Assembly (NCBI GenBank): GCA_029204225.1
Contig: CM055106.1
Location: 48,249,337-48,313,336, forward strand
Reading direction: 5' to 3'
DNA: 64,000 bases
Source of the DNA: Diphasiastrum complanatum
Taxonomy: Eukaryota; Streptophyta; Lycopodiopsida; Lycopodiales; Lycopodiaceae
The position numbers and the translations under genes are program-made. Below are positions 35,219 to 47,590 of the stretch, piece by piece. The notes beneath the pieces are model-generated. The model was not told the DNA's origin and did not search any database. It was given only the letters and a program-made list of their open reading frames with translations. Each line of letters opens with the position of its first letter. Position 1 is the first letter of the stretch.

Positions 35219-36403
35219 TGATGACAACGAATAAATGCACTCGAAAATACCAAATTCTAGCCAAAAAACCTAGTGACAAATTGATAAAATAGATTTTGAA
35301 CGATTCACAAAACTTTTCATGAAACTCGAATTATTTCTATTCGAGTTGGATCAATCAGGCTTTGCAACACAACGAGACAAAATCTGGAAGAAAACGAAAC
35401 GAAACGAAGCGAAGCGAAACTTAGGTAAGCTCTAACATTGATTCATGCTGGATTTTCAGAGATTGCAAAACTTCACGAAACGAAATGAAGCGAAAGAGTT
35501 TGCGGCAAGATCAATCGGGCTGCAACGAGACGAGACGAGACGAGACAAAAACAAGATGAAACAAAACGAAATGAAGATGAGCTCTGTAATTGATTTACTC
35601 TTATGGCTAAGTGATTGTGAAGCGAAGCGAGGCGAAACACAAAGCAAAGGAATTCGTGAACAAGATCAATTCGTCAGGAATTCAGATGTGATCGCTGGTC
35701 ACACCCGGCTGTATCACTCCTACAATCCTTCAAAGAGTAGTCAGACACTTCTGATCTACGTTCGACAAATTAATGTAGCATTCAATGAAATCAAACCAAG
35801 GTGTGAAAATTAAATGGACAAGTGAATCAGACACACAAATAGTAGCAGATGAATTTACATTCAAGATCATACAATTATCTAGAACAATAGTGTGCACAAC
35901 AACTACAAAATTATCTATTGATCTTTCTGATTCTTCAAGCACTGCATGCAGTTCCAAGCAGTGCGTCAACGTGAGAGAAATACAATTCTCTCACAAATTC
36001 GAGTCTCGCTTACTAGCGGACTTGTGGATCTACAAATCCTATGCAGAATTGTCTCGCACGCAGGCGGACTCGTATTCTGAATAATTCATCTTCTGACCTC
36101 TTGTCTTGCTTACTAGCATCAGACTTACTATAATATGCATCAACCAGAAAGTATATAGTTCGCGAACAATTTCATGTTGCATTCTTGTAACTTACAGATT
36201 AGAAAGATTAAACATCTATAACTAATTTGCGAATTACAAGAGTGGCAGATTAGCCACGATCTAGAATACTTCTGATGATGTCATGACACCAGATCAAATA
36301 TCTGTATTCCATGGTATTTGGCTGATTTTCTTGCTGGCTGTTTGTGGGGCACGACTGATTTCGTGTCGTGTCATGTCATGTCGAGTCATGTCGCCTTTTG
36401 TCA
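35219..36403 (-). repeat. Copia-B3 LTR, about 1.19 kb
   Basis: On the minus strand it starts TGACAAAAGGCGACATG and ends GTTGTCATCA before the primer-binding site. It shares with the LTRs at 9996 and 12641 the repeated GACATGA words, the paired tccgc..gcgagac words and TTTCGCTTCG repeats. It is the most complete Copia-B LTR here. A run of GAAACGAAGCG-type words at about 35390-35550 (plus strand) is an internal tandem-like motif. Confidence 0.7.
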
Positions 36404-36460
36404 AAGGTTCAAAATTATAAGCTAGCAAAGCTTTGGCATTAGAAACAAAATGTTTTTTCA
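36404..36460 (-). pseudogene. Copia-B pol 3' tail
   Basis: The minus strand matches the end of Copia-B pol (AATGCCAAAGCTTTGCTAGCTT). It lies directly before the LTR, on the side opposite the gag at 35204, so the LTR is flanked by pol end and gag start of the same family. This repeats the arrangement at 9941-9996. Confidence 0.65.
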
Positions 36461-39061
36461 TTAAACCCACTTTGTGTCCTTTTTGTCACACCTCCACTCC
36501 AAGGCAATAATGCATTAGGCTGAGATCTATCATCTTGAATTGTTCCATTAGGTCTTTCTTGATCATGTCTATCATCTCTTGATTATTTTCCATAATAATC
36601 AAGTCATCAACATAAAGAGCAATCAAAGCAACCATATCATCAAAGCATAAGACATAAAGATTTGGATCAGAATGTGTTCTCACCATCCCCTTAGAACGAA
36701 AGTAGGCATCAATCCTGCTGTACCATGCATGTGGTGCATGTTTAAGACCATAAAGTGCTTTCTTCAAGCGACATACTTTATTCTCCTGTCCTTTTGCTAC
36801 AAAGCCTTCAGGTTGATCCATGAACACCTCTTCTTCTAACTCACCATTTAGAAAAGCAGATTTCACATCCATCTGATGTAAAGGCCAACCAAAATATAAA
36901 GCTAAAGCAACAAGTAGACGTAGAGTATTCCACTTACATTCTGGTGCAAAGGTCTCCTCATAGTCGATCCCTTTACTTTGTGCATACCCTTTGATCACCA
37001 ATCTTGCTTCGTGCTTTGCATACTTCCATCTGCATGGTACTTAGTTCTATATACCCATTTACAACCAATGGGTTTCTTGCCATCTGGTGGTTCCACTAAG
37101 TCCCATGTGCTATGCTTAGCAGTTGACTCCATCTCCTCTCGCATGGCCTTGACCCAAATGTCATCATCCTTCGCTTCAACATAAGTCGAAGGTTCTTTGC
37201 TTTGAATAATGCTAGATCAGAGAGCATAATTTATTTCATACCTTTCAGGTTGTGTCTTCTATCTTGTTGATCTTCGTAGCTCTCCCTGGGTAGATGATCC
37301 TGGAAAGTCATCCATGTCGCGGCTCTTCATCAATCTCTCAAACCACTTAGGGAGCTTCCTGTCAGATCATCGGCTTCCTGGTGAAAATGTATCCCACAGT
37401 ACATCTTTCTCCTTGCGTTTCTCACCTTCAACTTCAATCCTTCTTGCACCAAAAGGTTTATCTCTACGTTTCCAACCTGTCTCTTGAGGTCAAGTAGTAG
37501 TATCATGAGGTGTATCCTCGTGTCCATCACTAGGAAAGTCAATAAATGGATCATCATCAGGAGGAATCCTCACTATACCATCTTTCCCACTAGATGTGTC
37601 CGTATTCTCAGCATCCTCGTCTTCATACATCTTAGATTCATCAAAGATAACATCATGGCTGACATGTATTTTGTTCTCAACTAGATCAAAACATCTGTAG
37701 CCCTTCACACGATCATTATATCCTAGGAATATACACTTGATAGCTTTTACATCAAGCTTACGTCTCTCTTCCTTAGGAATGTGTACAAAGGCCTTACATC
37801 GAAAGATTCGCAAGTGGTTCACCTTTGGCTTCTTCTTCGTGAATGCGTCCTCAGGTGTTATCTTTGGTATGGCAATGGTAGGACCTCTTTTTTGAAAATA
37901 GACTGCCGTACTGCATGCTTCTGACAAAAAATCTTTGGTGGTTTCATCTCAGCTAGCATAGATACGATTCTTGCGCTCAGCTACACCATTGAGTGGAGGA
38001 GTATGAGCTTGCGTAAATTGTCTTTTGATCCCACATTGACAACAAAGATCATTGAAGTCGTTAGACATATACTCACCTCCACTATTTGATCTTAGAACTT
38101 TGATCTTCCTACATGTCTGATTTTCGACCAATGCTTTGAAGCTCTTGAAAGTGGCAAACGCATCCGATTTCTTCTTCAAGAAGTAAATCCACGTCTTACG
38201 TGACATATCATCAATGAAGGTCATGAAATAGAAGGCTTTACCTAAGGACATAGTCCTCATAGGCCCGCATAGATATGTGTGGATCAAATCCAGAATGTTC
38301 TTTGCCCTTGCAACACCACCTTTATTGAGCTTCTCTCGATGTTGCTTCCCATACATGATTTGCACATCGACTTCAAGTGGTCTTCCATCATAGGCACCTC
38401 TCACCATTTCCAATGTTCTCATCAAGCTAAGGATTCCTAGGTTCAAATGACCAAGCCTTTTATGCCACAGTTCAGTTTGCGATGGAATGGACGAGATAAG
38501 TCCATGTTGCCCCTTGATTGTAGCATTCAACCTGTACAATTTAGTGTTGGGCTCCCTTATACCATCCCCAATGACCTTGAAGTTTTGGTTCACATCTTTC
38601 ACAAGGCAACGATCATGGGCAAATTATACTTTCAACTTTTGATCAGTAATGACGCCAATGGAAAGTAGATGTTCTTCAAACCTGGTACGTAAAGTACCTC
38701 CTTGATCATCTTGCTTTTGCCATCAGGTAGTTGGATTGAAACGGTGCCTATCCCCTCGATCTCGCATGCATCACCATTTGCTTGTAAAACGGACGTTCTA
38801 TTATCCAACACTTTCATGCTACTGAACCAATCCTTGTTACCTGTCATATGTCTTGTGGCTCCCGAGTCAATGTATCATGCTTGATCATCTTGATTAGATG
38901 ACAATGCTGATATGAAGATACTAGAGTCTTCAATTTCACCCTCATCGACAAGGTTACCTACTTGCTTTGGTTTCCCCTTGCCTGATTCTGCCAAGAATTT
39001 CCAGCATTCGCTCTTCCAATGTCCCTTTTTGCCGCAATGAAAGCATTTGCCAGTATTCTCA
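36461..39061 (-). pseudogene. Copia-F2 gag end, protease, integrase and RT
   Basis: A minus-strand copy related to Copia-F1. From right to left it has a zinc knuckle with exact CX2CX4HX4C spacing (about 39000-39050), the protease signature YIDSGATRHM (about 38860), GAG-pre-integrase and integrase core (38602-37949) and the integrase tail and linker (37927-37330). RT follows at 37001-36486 with QMDVKSAFLNGELEEEVF and ALYVDDLIIM. It is cut at 36461 inside RT and at 39061 in gag, so LTRs, most of gag and RNase H are missing. Single frameshifts and stops lie between the parts. Parts of the integrase and RT match Copia-F1 closely. Confidence 0.85.
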
Positions 39062-39127
39062 TATATCTATGGGATCAAATAATCTCACCTTTTTATTCTA
39101 TTAATTGTACTTACCATTGTTGTGTGG

Positions 39128-39211
39128 AGTGTCATTCTATAATGAATGAAAATGAAGTGTCATTGTGTAATGAATGAAAATGTAGTGTCAATCTGTAATG
39201 AATGAAAATGT
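39128..39211 (+). repeat. 28-bp tandem repeat, three copies
   Basis: Units 39128-39155, 39156-39183 and 39184-39211, each agtgtcaat/ttctgtaatg-type followed by AATGAATGAAAATG. They differ at a few positions. Confidence 0.9.
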
Positions 39212-39441
39212 CACCTTTTGTGTCGTTATGTGGCATTGTTTGTTGGTGTGTGATTTAGTTATATGGGAGAGCATTGGTTAACACACTACACAATGCACAT
39301 CCAAGTGTGGGTGTGGTTCATAGATATATCATATCACTCTCTCACCCACCAAAGAAGTGCGTGAAACACGTGAATTTGAAATGGCTATTGTGATTGCAAA
39401 TGGGTATGCTCATCATCTTCTTCTTTTTATCACGAGTGCTC

Positions 39442-39445
<4 letters not shown>

Positions 39446-39481
<36 letters not shown>
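39446..39481. repeat. (GA)17 microsatellite upstream of the amine oxidase
   Basis: About 35 bases of GA, some 315-350 bases before the start codon. GA runs in plant promoters and leaders can bind BBR/BPC factors; a role here is speculation. Confidence 0.95.
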
Positions 39482-39486
<5 letters not shown>

Positions 39487-39794
39487 TGTCCGTTTTTATG
39501 TCTGACTTGATTGCTCCATTGGGTTCCGTGTTCTTGAATATTGTGAACTATAAGTCGGAGGGCACGCTCACAAACATAGACACAAACACAAAAGGCACAC
39601 AAAATCCAAGTGATCAGAGTTTGTAGTGTTTTGTAGTGTAGCTGCCATTGTTCCTGCTCGTTGTGATCGTAAGCTGTGTCATGTTGCAGCTAGATTGACT
39701 GCTGTGCATGCATTCGACTTGGGCTTTCAGTTCATTGCAATTACAACAAGTGGGCGATCGGGAATTGGCTTGGAGAGTGTAATTTCGACTGTGA

Positions 39795-42700
39795 ATGGCA
39801 CCAAAGCGGGAGACCACTACTCCAGCTTGTTGCAATGCTGCAGCAGCGGTTGCTCGTCCTGAGGTGGAGGTGCAGAAACTGACCATTCAACCTCAGGCGG
39901 CCGCTGGTGATCTATCCTTGTCTCCAGATTGGATTGGAAATGGTGACATAACAGAGGAGCAGCAAGACCATACAATTGGTATCAGTCCAGAAGTATATGC
40001 AGGAGGCAAAGATGCTGGCACACCGACTGGCAGAAGTACCTCTATGAAGAGTAGGCTCTTACTTGCCCAGTTTTCGGTCAGATCTTGCCTGAAAGCAGAG
40101 AGAGTAATGGTGCATTGATCTCTATTAAAAGAAAGTAGAGAAAACGTTGCCTTGATTACCAGTTTTGAGCGTTTGTTTTAAGCATATTGTCTGATTGTTG
40201 GTGCAGACTCTGCTGGATTGCTTTTCCAATCTCAACACAACCATCCCTTGGATCCTCTTAGCTCAGCTGAGATTCAAGTAGCTACTGAAACAGTCAGAGC
40301 AGCTGGAGCGTCTGCTGAAGTAAGACATTACAGATGCAACTTCAGTGTTTCTATTCATAATCAGACAATCGCAACTTTCTGTCTTTCGATTACTCCTGGA
40401 TGATAATAGCTAGGAGGTAGTCTGGCATCTTATTTTGCAGATTCGGGATGGCATGCGATTCATTGAAGTTGTACTTCTCGAGCCGGAGAAAGACGTGGTA
40501 GCATTGGCAGATGCTTACTTCTTTCCTCCGTATCAACCCACGTTGGTTACTCCCAGGGCTGAAGGAGGAGCTTTACTGCCCTTGCATCTTCCGTTCAGGC
40601 TGGCCAGATTGACTGTTTACAATGTATGCAACAACGAAACAACTACATGGATTGTTGAATTCACAAAAGTGGATGCTGTTACAAGAGGTGGCCAACATCG
40701 TGGCAAAGTCAAATCCTGTGAAGTTGTGCATGATGTCCAGCCCTCAATGGTGAGTCGTTTCTTGAGATAGAAGACAGCTTAATGAAACATTTTGATAATT
40801 CTTTTTATAATTGTATCTGGATGATAATGCTGTGAACTCTGTCAAGATTAGCGAATCTCTTTACCGAGCTTGAGAATTTGAGAAGCCTTCATTATAAAAT
40901 TTCTTGCCGAAGGTTGTCTGCATAAGTAGTTGCTTTTACTAGTCGCATTCCTCGAAATGATCAGGCCTCGATGAATTAAATTCGCTTTGTTGTAGGATGC
41001 GGAGGAATATGCTCTATGTGAGGCAACAATAAAGGCTTTTGGGCCTTTCAAAGAGGCTATGAAAAAGAGGGGAGTGGAGAATATGGAGCTTGTAATGGTT
41101 GATCCCTGGTGAGTTGGTCGAATTGATTGGAGCTAAACAGAACATCGGTCTGTTTACTTGATCGTAGTATGACCTTAATTTGCAAGATTAGTATGCCTAT
41201 CTCTTCGCTATTTGATTTCTTCGAACATTTTGACATATTCTGCGTTTCTCTCCAGGTGCTCAGGCTATTACGAGGAGAAGGATGCTCCCAGACGGCGATT
41301 AGCAAGGCCTCTAGTATTTTGTAGAACAGAAAGCGACTGCTTGATGGAAAATGGATATGCACGACCAGTGGAGGGAATATATGTTTTGGTTGATCTTCAA
41401 AACATGAAAATTCTTGAATTTGAGGATCGTCGATTTGTTCCTCTTCCTCCACCGGACCCTTTGAGGAATTACACCCCTTCTCACATCAGAGGTGGAATGC
41501 GAAGTGATATCAAGCCTTTGCAGATTATCCAGCCAGAAGGCCCCAGCTTTTGTATCAATGGTTACCATGTTGAATGGCAGAAGGTGAGATTACAATAAGT
41601 TAGCTCTTGTGAATATAGTTGATGACCAAGCGGATCAATTTACTCGTTTGCCATACAAATTGTTGAACTTATCACCGCTCATTGCTTACTATAAACTTGC
41701 TCCAAATTTTCAGAATCAAATGATTATAGCGCTAATCGCTAAATTCTTCTATACCTGTGGTCAGCAATGTTCTACAGAGGAACCCATTTCTGTTGGCTGC
41801 GTGTGTTAAGTTAGCATATGTATTTTTCAAGTTTTGCCACTTAGCTTGTCGTTTTGGTTGCAGTGGAACTTTCGAATTGGCTTCACTCCAAAAGAAGGAC
41901 TTGTTATTCATAGTGTTGCTTATGATGATGGTTCTCGTGGTCGAAGATCTGTGGCTTACCGCCTGAGCTTCGTAGAGATGGTTGTACCTTACGGTGATCC
42001 GATGGATCCGCATTATAGGAAGAATGCATTCGATGCTGGGGAAGATGGTCTTGGGAAAAATGCCCACTCACTGAAGAGGGTAAGTTAATCAGGATTGCAT
42101 TTACCTGCATCTTTAACTATGACTTGCTACTAATCTTTCTTTTGCTTGCTGCATCTTATTGACGATTGTTTATGAGGGGAGCGATTGAAAGACGCTATTT
42201 AAATTATCTGGAGGTTTATCGTCTAAAACTACCAAGTTTTTTGGAATTCGCTATATTTATACAGGGGTGCGATTGTCTCGGATATATCCAATACTTTGAT
42301 GCCTATCTCACAAATTATAGAGGCAGCGTGGAGAAAATCGAAAATGCCATTTGCATGCATGAGGAAGACCATGGTATCTTATGGAAGCACCAAGATTGGC
42401 GTTCTGGCTTCTCTGAAGTTAGAAGGTCCAGAAGGCTGACTGTGTCGTTCATTTGCACAGTGGCTAACTATGAGTACGGTTTTTATTGGCATTTTTACCA
42501 GGTAGTCTACTTTCTTTATTAAACTACTTGCTAATTGTTGTCAAGGATGATCTTCATACTTAAGAATTTTGTGGAGGCAGGATAAGATAGTTTGTGCTTA
42601 AAATCAAGAGGTGAAAACGTTTCTCAAATGGCTTATGGACAGCATGAAGCAAAAGCATCAAATGCCAACGAGGTACAGCAAGGGTAAACTTGAACACGTT

Positions 42701-45204
42701 ATACAAGGGCTCATTTATGTGAGCTATAATAAAAAAGCTTAACAGCAAGTGGAGAACAAAACACCCTTAAACCATAACAAATTTTTCTGAAAATTTTACT
42801 AGCATAACAGCACTAACGGCAAGCCGGGATGATCCCCCCAAGCTTGGGCTAATTTGTTTCTACACAGCTAGATGCTTACTTTTTAATGTCTAGCACTGCT
42901 GCTACTCTGTCTAGGATGCTGGGCTTATAAAGTGCATAGATAAAATTGTCAGCTCTGACTTGGCGGAGAGTTTCTTAGCAAAAACATTTTGCCATACTTT
43001 CTTGTTGTGAAAAACAAATTCAGTTTGTAGATAGGTTAAAATAAACCTGCTGTTGCAATATACTACAGAATGTAGTAGTAATCTGTCAGCTGACTGAAAT
43101 TTGTGTTAATATTGCAATTGGTAATTGATTGAATAGCCCGAATGTTTTTAGATCTGCGGTTTACTTTCTTTCGGTTTGATTTCCTAGGATGGGAAAATAG
43201 AAGCGGAAGTGAGGCTGACAGGCATTCTTAGCTCAGGAGCCCTTAAGGCAGGCGAGATAAGGAAGCATGGAACAGTGATCGCACCTGGTCTTTATGCACC
43301 AGTGCACCAGCATTTCTTTGTTGCCCGTATGAACATGGCAGTGGACTGTAAACCTGGAGAAGCTTCCAACCAGGTAAATTTCGACATAATGCACTTTGCA
43401 TGACGAGTCACTACTCAGTCTGAAGCTCATTAAGTACCCCACCCCAATGACACTAAACTCACTCTTCCTGGCTAACTTGGTAGGGCTTGTTTTAGAAACT
43501 AAACGATATGCATCACTTCCATAGAATCTCGAGTTTACTATTACCCACTTTGTTAAGTCAAATGTACAGAGTTGTTGTCACTGGTATCTGAATAGATTTA
43601 CCTCTTCATATGAACTTTTATTTTTTGTTCTTGTATGTTTAGACTATTTTAAAGCATGATAGTCCTCAACGTAAACATGTTTTCTTAGGTCTTTCAAAAT
43701 CGCTGAAAAGTGTCAAATGCCTTGACAGATTGTGGAAGTGGACGTGGTACCCGAGGGACCTGGTCCCGAGAATCCAAATTATAACGCTTTTTATGCCAAG
43801 GAATCTGTGTTGCGCTCCGAGATGCAGGCTCAGAGAGACTGCAATGCACTTTCGGCTCGGCATTGGGTGGTGAGTGTTCACTAGTTTGTGGCCTTCTTCT
43901 TCATCTAGTTTGCTTTATTTGTTTATTCCCGTATTGATGACTAAAACTATTGACGATCTATATTCATGAGAAACCAACTGTATAGATCTGCTATATTGAG
44001 AAACACTGCAAACTTAGGCCTAAATATTCGGCGCAGTTGAGAATTAAAATAAGGAGACTGTCTCTTGAAACATGTATAGCTTAAAAACCATGAACTTTCA
44101 TACTTGGCGAGAAATTTTGTGTGATGACTGGATTCCTTGTGGGCATTTTGCAGATACGGAACACAAGGACTAGTAATCGAGTTGGCCATTTGACTGGCTA
44201 TAAGCTTGTTCCAGGGACTAATTGTCTACCGCTAGTGGATTCTAAAGCAATGATTCTCAGACGTGCTGGATTTTTGAATCACAATCTGTGGGTTACTCAG
44301 TATAATCCAAATGAACAATTTCCAGGAGGTGAATTTCCAAATCAAAGTCCTCGTGTAGGAGAAGGGCTGCCTACTTGGGTGAAGCAGGACAGAAACTTGG
44401 ATGAAGCAGATCTTGTTCTCTGGTGATTGATCATTAGCCTTTTTGCAATTTGCGTATCAGAAGCAATGTATTTGTTGTTGTTATCTGTCTGTGAGCATTC
44501 ATCATCCGAAAGACATACCGTATATAGCTGCACAGGCATCACAAAGCTCAATGACTTTTTGAATATTCTCATAGTTTTCATGCACTTATCCCCTGCTGCG
44601 TTTGAATCTGTTGATGCCATGTGATGAAAAGCTTAATTATAGAATCTGGCTGCTTAAACCAAGTACTGCGTGTAGGTATGTATTTGGTGTGACCCATGTA
44701 CCAAGGCTGGAAGACTGGCCAGTAATGCCTGTGGAGCGCATTGGATTCTCACTCGTTGTAAGTGATTCTTGGGCACCTTACTCCTTCCTTGCTTGGCTAT
44801 ACCCGTTTGTGATAAGCTTCTGTATGCTCAACTGCTTTTTACTCTATCTCACTTTTGATGCTTGTGCACCTTAGTCCTTCAGTGCTTGACTGATAAGCTC
44901 AACTGCTTTGTTACTCTATTCCCCTTGTCTAAAATTCCCAGGTAGTATGCTTGTTTGTACTGGGGATTTTTGCAGCACTTTCGTTGCTTATATCATTGCT
45001 GTTGACACTATCTGTATCCTACGCTCTTAATTTTATGTAATTATTCAAGATTGTGTACTAACTACTGTCCTTGTACAGCCTGATGGGTTTTTCAGTTGCT
45101 CTCCTGCAATCGATGTTCCTCCAAGTGAGCATCAGGTGGATGTCAGCAGCAAAGCAAGCCTTCAAACTCTGAACATCAGACCTGTAGCTGCATCAAAACT
45201 ATGA
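39795..45204 (+). CDS. peroxisomal copper-containing amine oxidase, 12 exons, 791 aa
   Basis: It oxidises primary amines such as polyamines to aldehyde, ammonia and hydrogen peroxide. Exons: 39795-40050, 40207-40319, 40441-40749, 40996-41108, 41256-41583, 41864-42079, 42265-42501, 43188-43373, 43729-43869, 44154-44422, 44676-44757, 45079-45204. All introns are GT-AG and the sum is 2376 bases. The start follows an in-frame stop. The exon 1 donor was chosen by phase and is the least certain. Residues 1-85 are low-complexity; N2/N3 domains are about 90-240; the catalytic domain is about 290-750. Asp457 (YFDAYL) is the probable base. Tyr514 in NYEY is the topaquinone precursor. Copper ligands are His564 and His566 (HQHF) and His730 ([10 protein letters not shown]). 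The C-terminus Ser-Lys-Leu (789-791) is a peroxisomal PTS1. Length and motif order fit the plant peroxisomal family (near Arabidopsis At2g42490). No break is seen. Confidence 0.95.
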
Positions 45205-45990
45205 TGTTATGTTGACTGGGAAATCTAGCTGGATGTAATTTAACTTGAGAGCCAATTTTGACTCATCTCTATATAATATGGCTTTGTTCCATTTATTAAT
45301 CTTGTACCATCTATGCCAAATTCACATAGGAACATGTATTATGGAATGCGCCCAGGGCATACGAATTCTGCCCGATAAAAAATCAAAAAAGGGGTCGAGC
45401 CTAAAACTTTTTGGAAAGTAGAATCGAGTGTTATGTGCTATGCACCTTCCATTGCATAATGGGTACCTTTAACTTTTTTTACATGTATTTTATCCACATA
45501 GTCTAAAGATGCTATGTGGCAGTCGTAAAGTGGAGCCTGAGGAGAGGAAAATGCAGCAAAGGCAGTTGGGAAAAAAAACATAAATATCTTGCTTTTTAAG
45601 ATGCTAAAAAACCAGGCATAATAAGCAAAAGGTATCCATTACAAACCTATAAGCTTCCGACAACGTGCTAAACATTTTTTTAGCTTACAAAGAAAGTTGT
45701 GCCATGCCCGGTATGCCTTGGCCCCCCATATACGTACCCCCCGGGCCCCCCCTACTGGTTCCCAGTTGCCTCGACACCGGTTCTCGGCTTGGCCCCAACC
45801 ACCGGCTCTTGGGCTCTGGTTGCTGGCTCGTTGCTCTTGGAGCACAATGTGGCGGCGTAGACATATCCCATAAGCAATATGGGGAGTTCTCCATTTAGCC
45901 ATATAAGTGGAAACTTGCCCATGTTCCTTTGTGTGCGTGGGTGCCCAGGAGAGCACGTTGTCGGTGATAGGTTGGCGCTAGGACACACGG
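45205..45990. other. 3' flank of the amine oxidase; no gene
   Basis: Contains the amine oxidase 3' untranslated region; no clear polyadenylation signal could be chosen. From about 45700 the sequence turns GC-rich and starts the repeat zone. Open frames on both strands there reflect composition, not genes. Confidence 0.5.
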
Positions 45991-46642
45991 CTGGTTGCTC
46001 GGGACAGTTGGGCGCCGCTGCCTGGGACAGGTGGGCACCCGGACACGTGGTGCTGGGGACATTTGAGTGTGCTGCCCGAGACACGCATCTGCCGAGGACA
46101 GCCCGGTACACCTGGGTGCCCAGGCAGGTGGGTGTCGAGACAACTGGGGGCCTAGGCATAGGTGGGCGTCGGTGCCCAAAATAATAGTGGCCCGTAGAAA
46201 ATGGTGCAACCTGTGCTCGCAAGACATTTTCTCGGGCACCCGGCTATTCTAACTGAGCCTGGGCAATAGCGCCGGTGGCCAGGAGCTGGGCGACGGCCTT
46301 TGTCCCACATTGCCAGGTGGTACAAATGTCCCGAGCACCCCGACACGTGGTGCTCGGGACATTTGAGTGTGTTGCCCGAGACACGCATCTGCCGAGGACA
46401 GCCCGGTACACCTGGGTGCCCAGGCAGGTGGGTGTCGAGACAACTGGGGGCCTAGGCATAGGTGGGCGTCGGTGCTCAAAATAATAGTGGCCCGTAGAAA
46501 ATGGTGCAGCCTGTGCTCGCAAGACATTTTCTCGGGCACCCGGCTATTCTAACTGAGCCTGGGCAATAGCGCCGGTGGCCAGGAGCTAAATATTCTTTTC
46601 GGCTAAGGCATGGGGATAGACTGTGTAGAGGCATGCCTGTAC

Positions 46643-46673
<31 letters not shown>

Positions 46674-46900
46674 TTCGCGCAGGTTGGCGTTAGGACAACT
46701 GGGAGCCCCGACAAAGGTGGGCGTCGGTGCCCACAAAAAATTGTGGCCCGTAGAAAATGGTGCAGCTCGTGCTCGCAAGACATTTTCTCGGGCATCCGAC
46801 GATTCTAACTGGGCTCAGGCAATAGCGCATGTGGCCGGGAGCCGAGGCCTATCCCACATTGCCAGGTGGTACGAACAGGGGGGCGTACAAGCCCATGCGC
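45991..46900 (+). repeat. GC-rich 300-bp tandem repeat zone
   Basis: A 247-base core starting GACACGTGGTGCT is at 46042-46288 and recurs at 46342-46588 with an exact 300-base period and only a few substitutions. A third, diverged partial copy is at about 46681-46850. Each copy holds gcccgagacacgcatctgcc, gtgggcgtcggtgcc and tcgcaagacattttctcggg words. Internal inverted words (CCCACATTGCCAGGTGGTAC) occur near 46305 and 46855. No protein is encoded consistently; frames on both strands are by-products of GC content and periodicity. It may be part of a retrotransposon LTR or a satellite-like expansion. Confidence 0.85.
46644..46672. repeat. poly(C) run, 29 bases
   Basis: An uninterrupted C tract inside the tandem repeat zone. 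Homopolymers this long are also prone to assembly or length errors. Confidence 0.95.
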
Positions 46901-46984
46901 CACGGGCATACATGCATTTGCACAATCTATCCCCAAGCCATCATCTCTTAGCAAAAAAGATTACTTAACTCAAGACACCCCCCC

Positions 46985-47040
46985 GTTGGATTTCAATGCT
47001 CAGCCTCAATTCCATTCAATAATGAGCATCCTGAAAGCGA
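46985..47040 (+). repeat. solo fragment of a Copia-D-type LTR start
   Basis: CGTTGGATTTCAATGCTCAGCC...CCATTCAATAATGAGCATCC matches the first about 55 bases of the Copia-D LTR (3840-3893). It follows a C/A-rich tract. The remainder of the LTR is not present. Confidence 0.7.
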
Positions 47041-47590
47041 TCGTTTTGTAGTCGTCTTGCGGTTTGCGGTTTGGTTGCTCGCGGTTGAACTGTTAGCCGA
47101 ATCTCTCATTAACCAAATTTCTCATTAACCGAATCTCTCATTAATTGTGACTGTTGTAGGAACTTGTTAAAGTATGTCTGAAGTTGATTCGTGACTCTTG
47201 AAAACACAAGGAGTTCTCCTTGTCTCTTCTTTCCTCAGAACAATGTAGAAAGACAAGTGGGAAAAACACAATGGAGAATTATAACATGTAGTTGAATATA
47301 TAACAGAGCGGTGTGAAAAAAAGTAGACAAATTTGTAAGTACACTAAGTGCGTATTGGAATAAGAAGACGTTACAAAATGTGTGGGTTGGAAAAATTTTT
47401 CGCAAGGAGGAGACGTGAAGATATAGGTTTTTGGAAAAGCATGGATATGAATTGCTTACATAAAACCAAGAAACATATTACCTATTTTTTGAAGAGTATA
47501 TACATATATACAAAAAGAAATCACAGTTTTCATAGGATATATAATGTGCGCAATTGAGATCCATTGACCAACGTGTCTAATGGGATCCCA
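47041..47590. other. no gene seen
   Basis: AT-rich. 47098-47146 holds three imperfect copies of a CTCTCATTAACCGAAT-like word. Nothing else recognised. Confidence 0.4.

Larger units (their letters stand above)
39062..39794. other. upstream region of the amine oxidase gene
   Basis: No coding sequence recognised. It is the only stretch in which the promoter and 5' untranslated region of the amine oxidase can lie. It carries a three-copy 28-bp repeat and a GA microsatellite. No convincing TATA box could be chosen. Confidence 0.5.

Noticed and set aside
39795-45204. First impression of a histone methyltransferase (SUVH type) gene
   Set aside because: The exons encode copper amine oxidase: NYEY topaquinone motif, HQHF and HVPRLEDWP copper ligands, and a C-terminal SKL. 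No SRA, pre-SET or SET motif is present.
45639-46795. Several overlapping Pro/Arg/Gly-rich open frames on both strands
   Set aside because: GC-rich tandem repeat with a 300-base period (divisible by three) keeps any frame open; no family resemblance and no consistent codon pattern.
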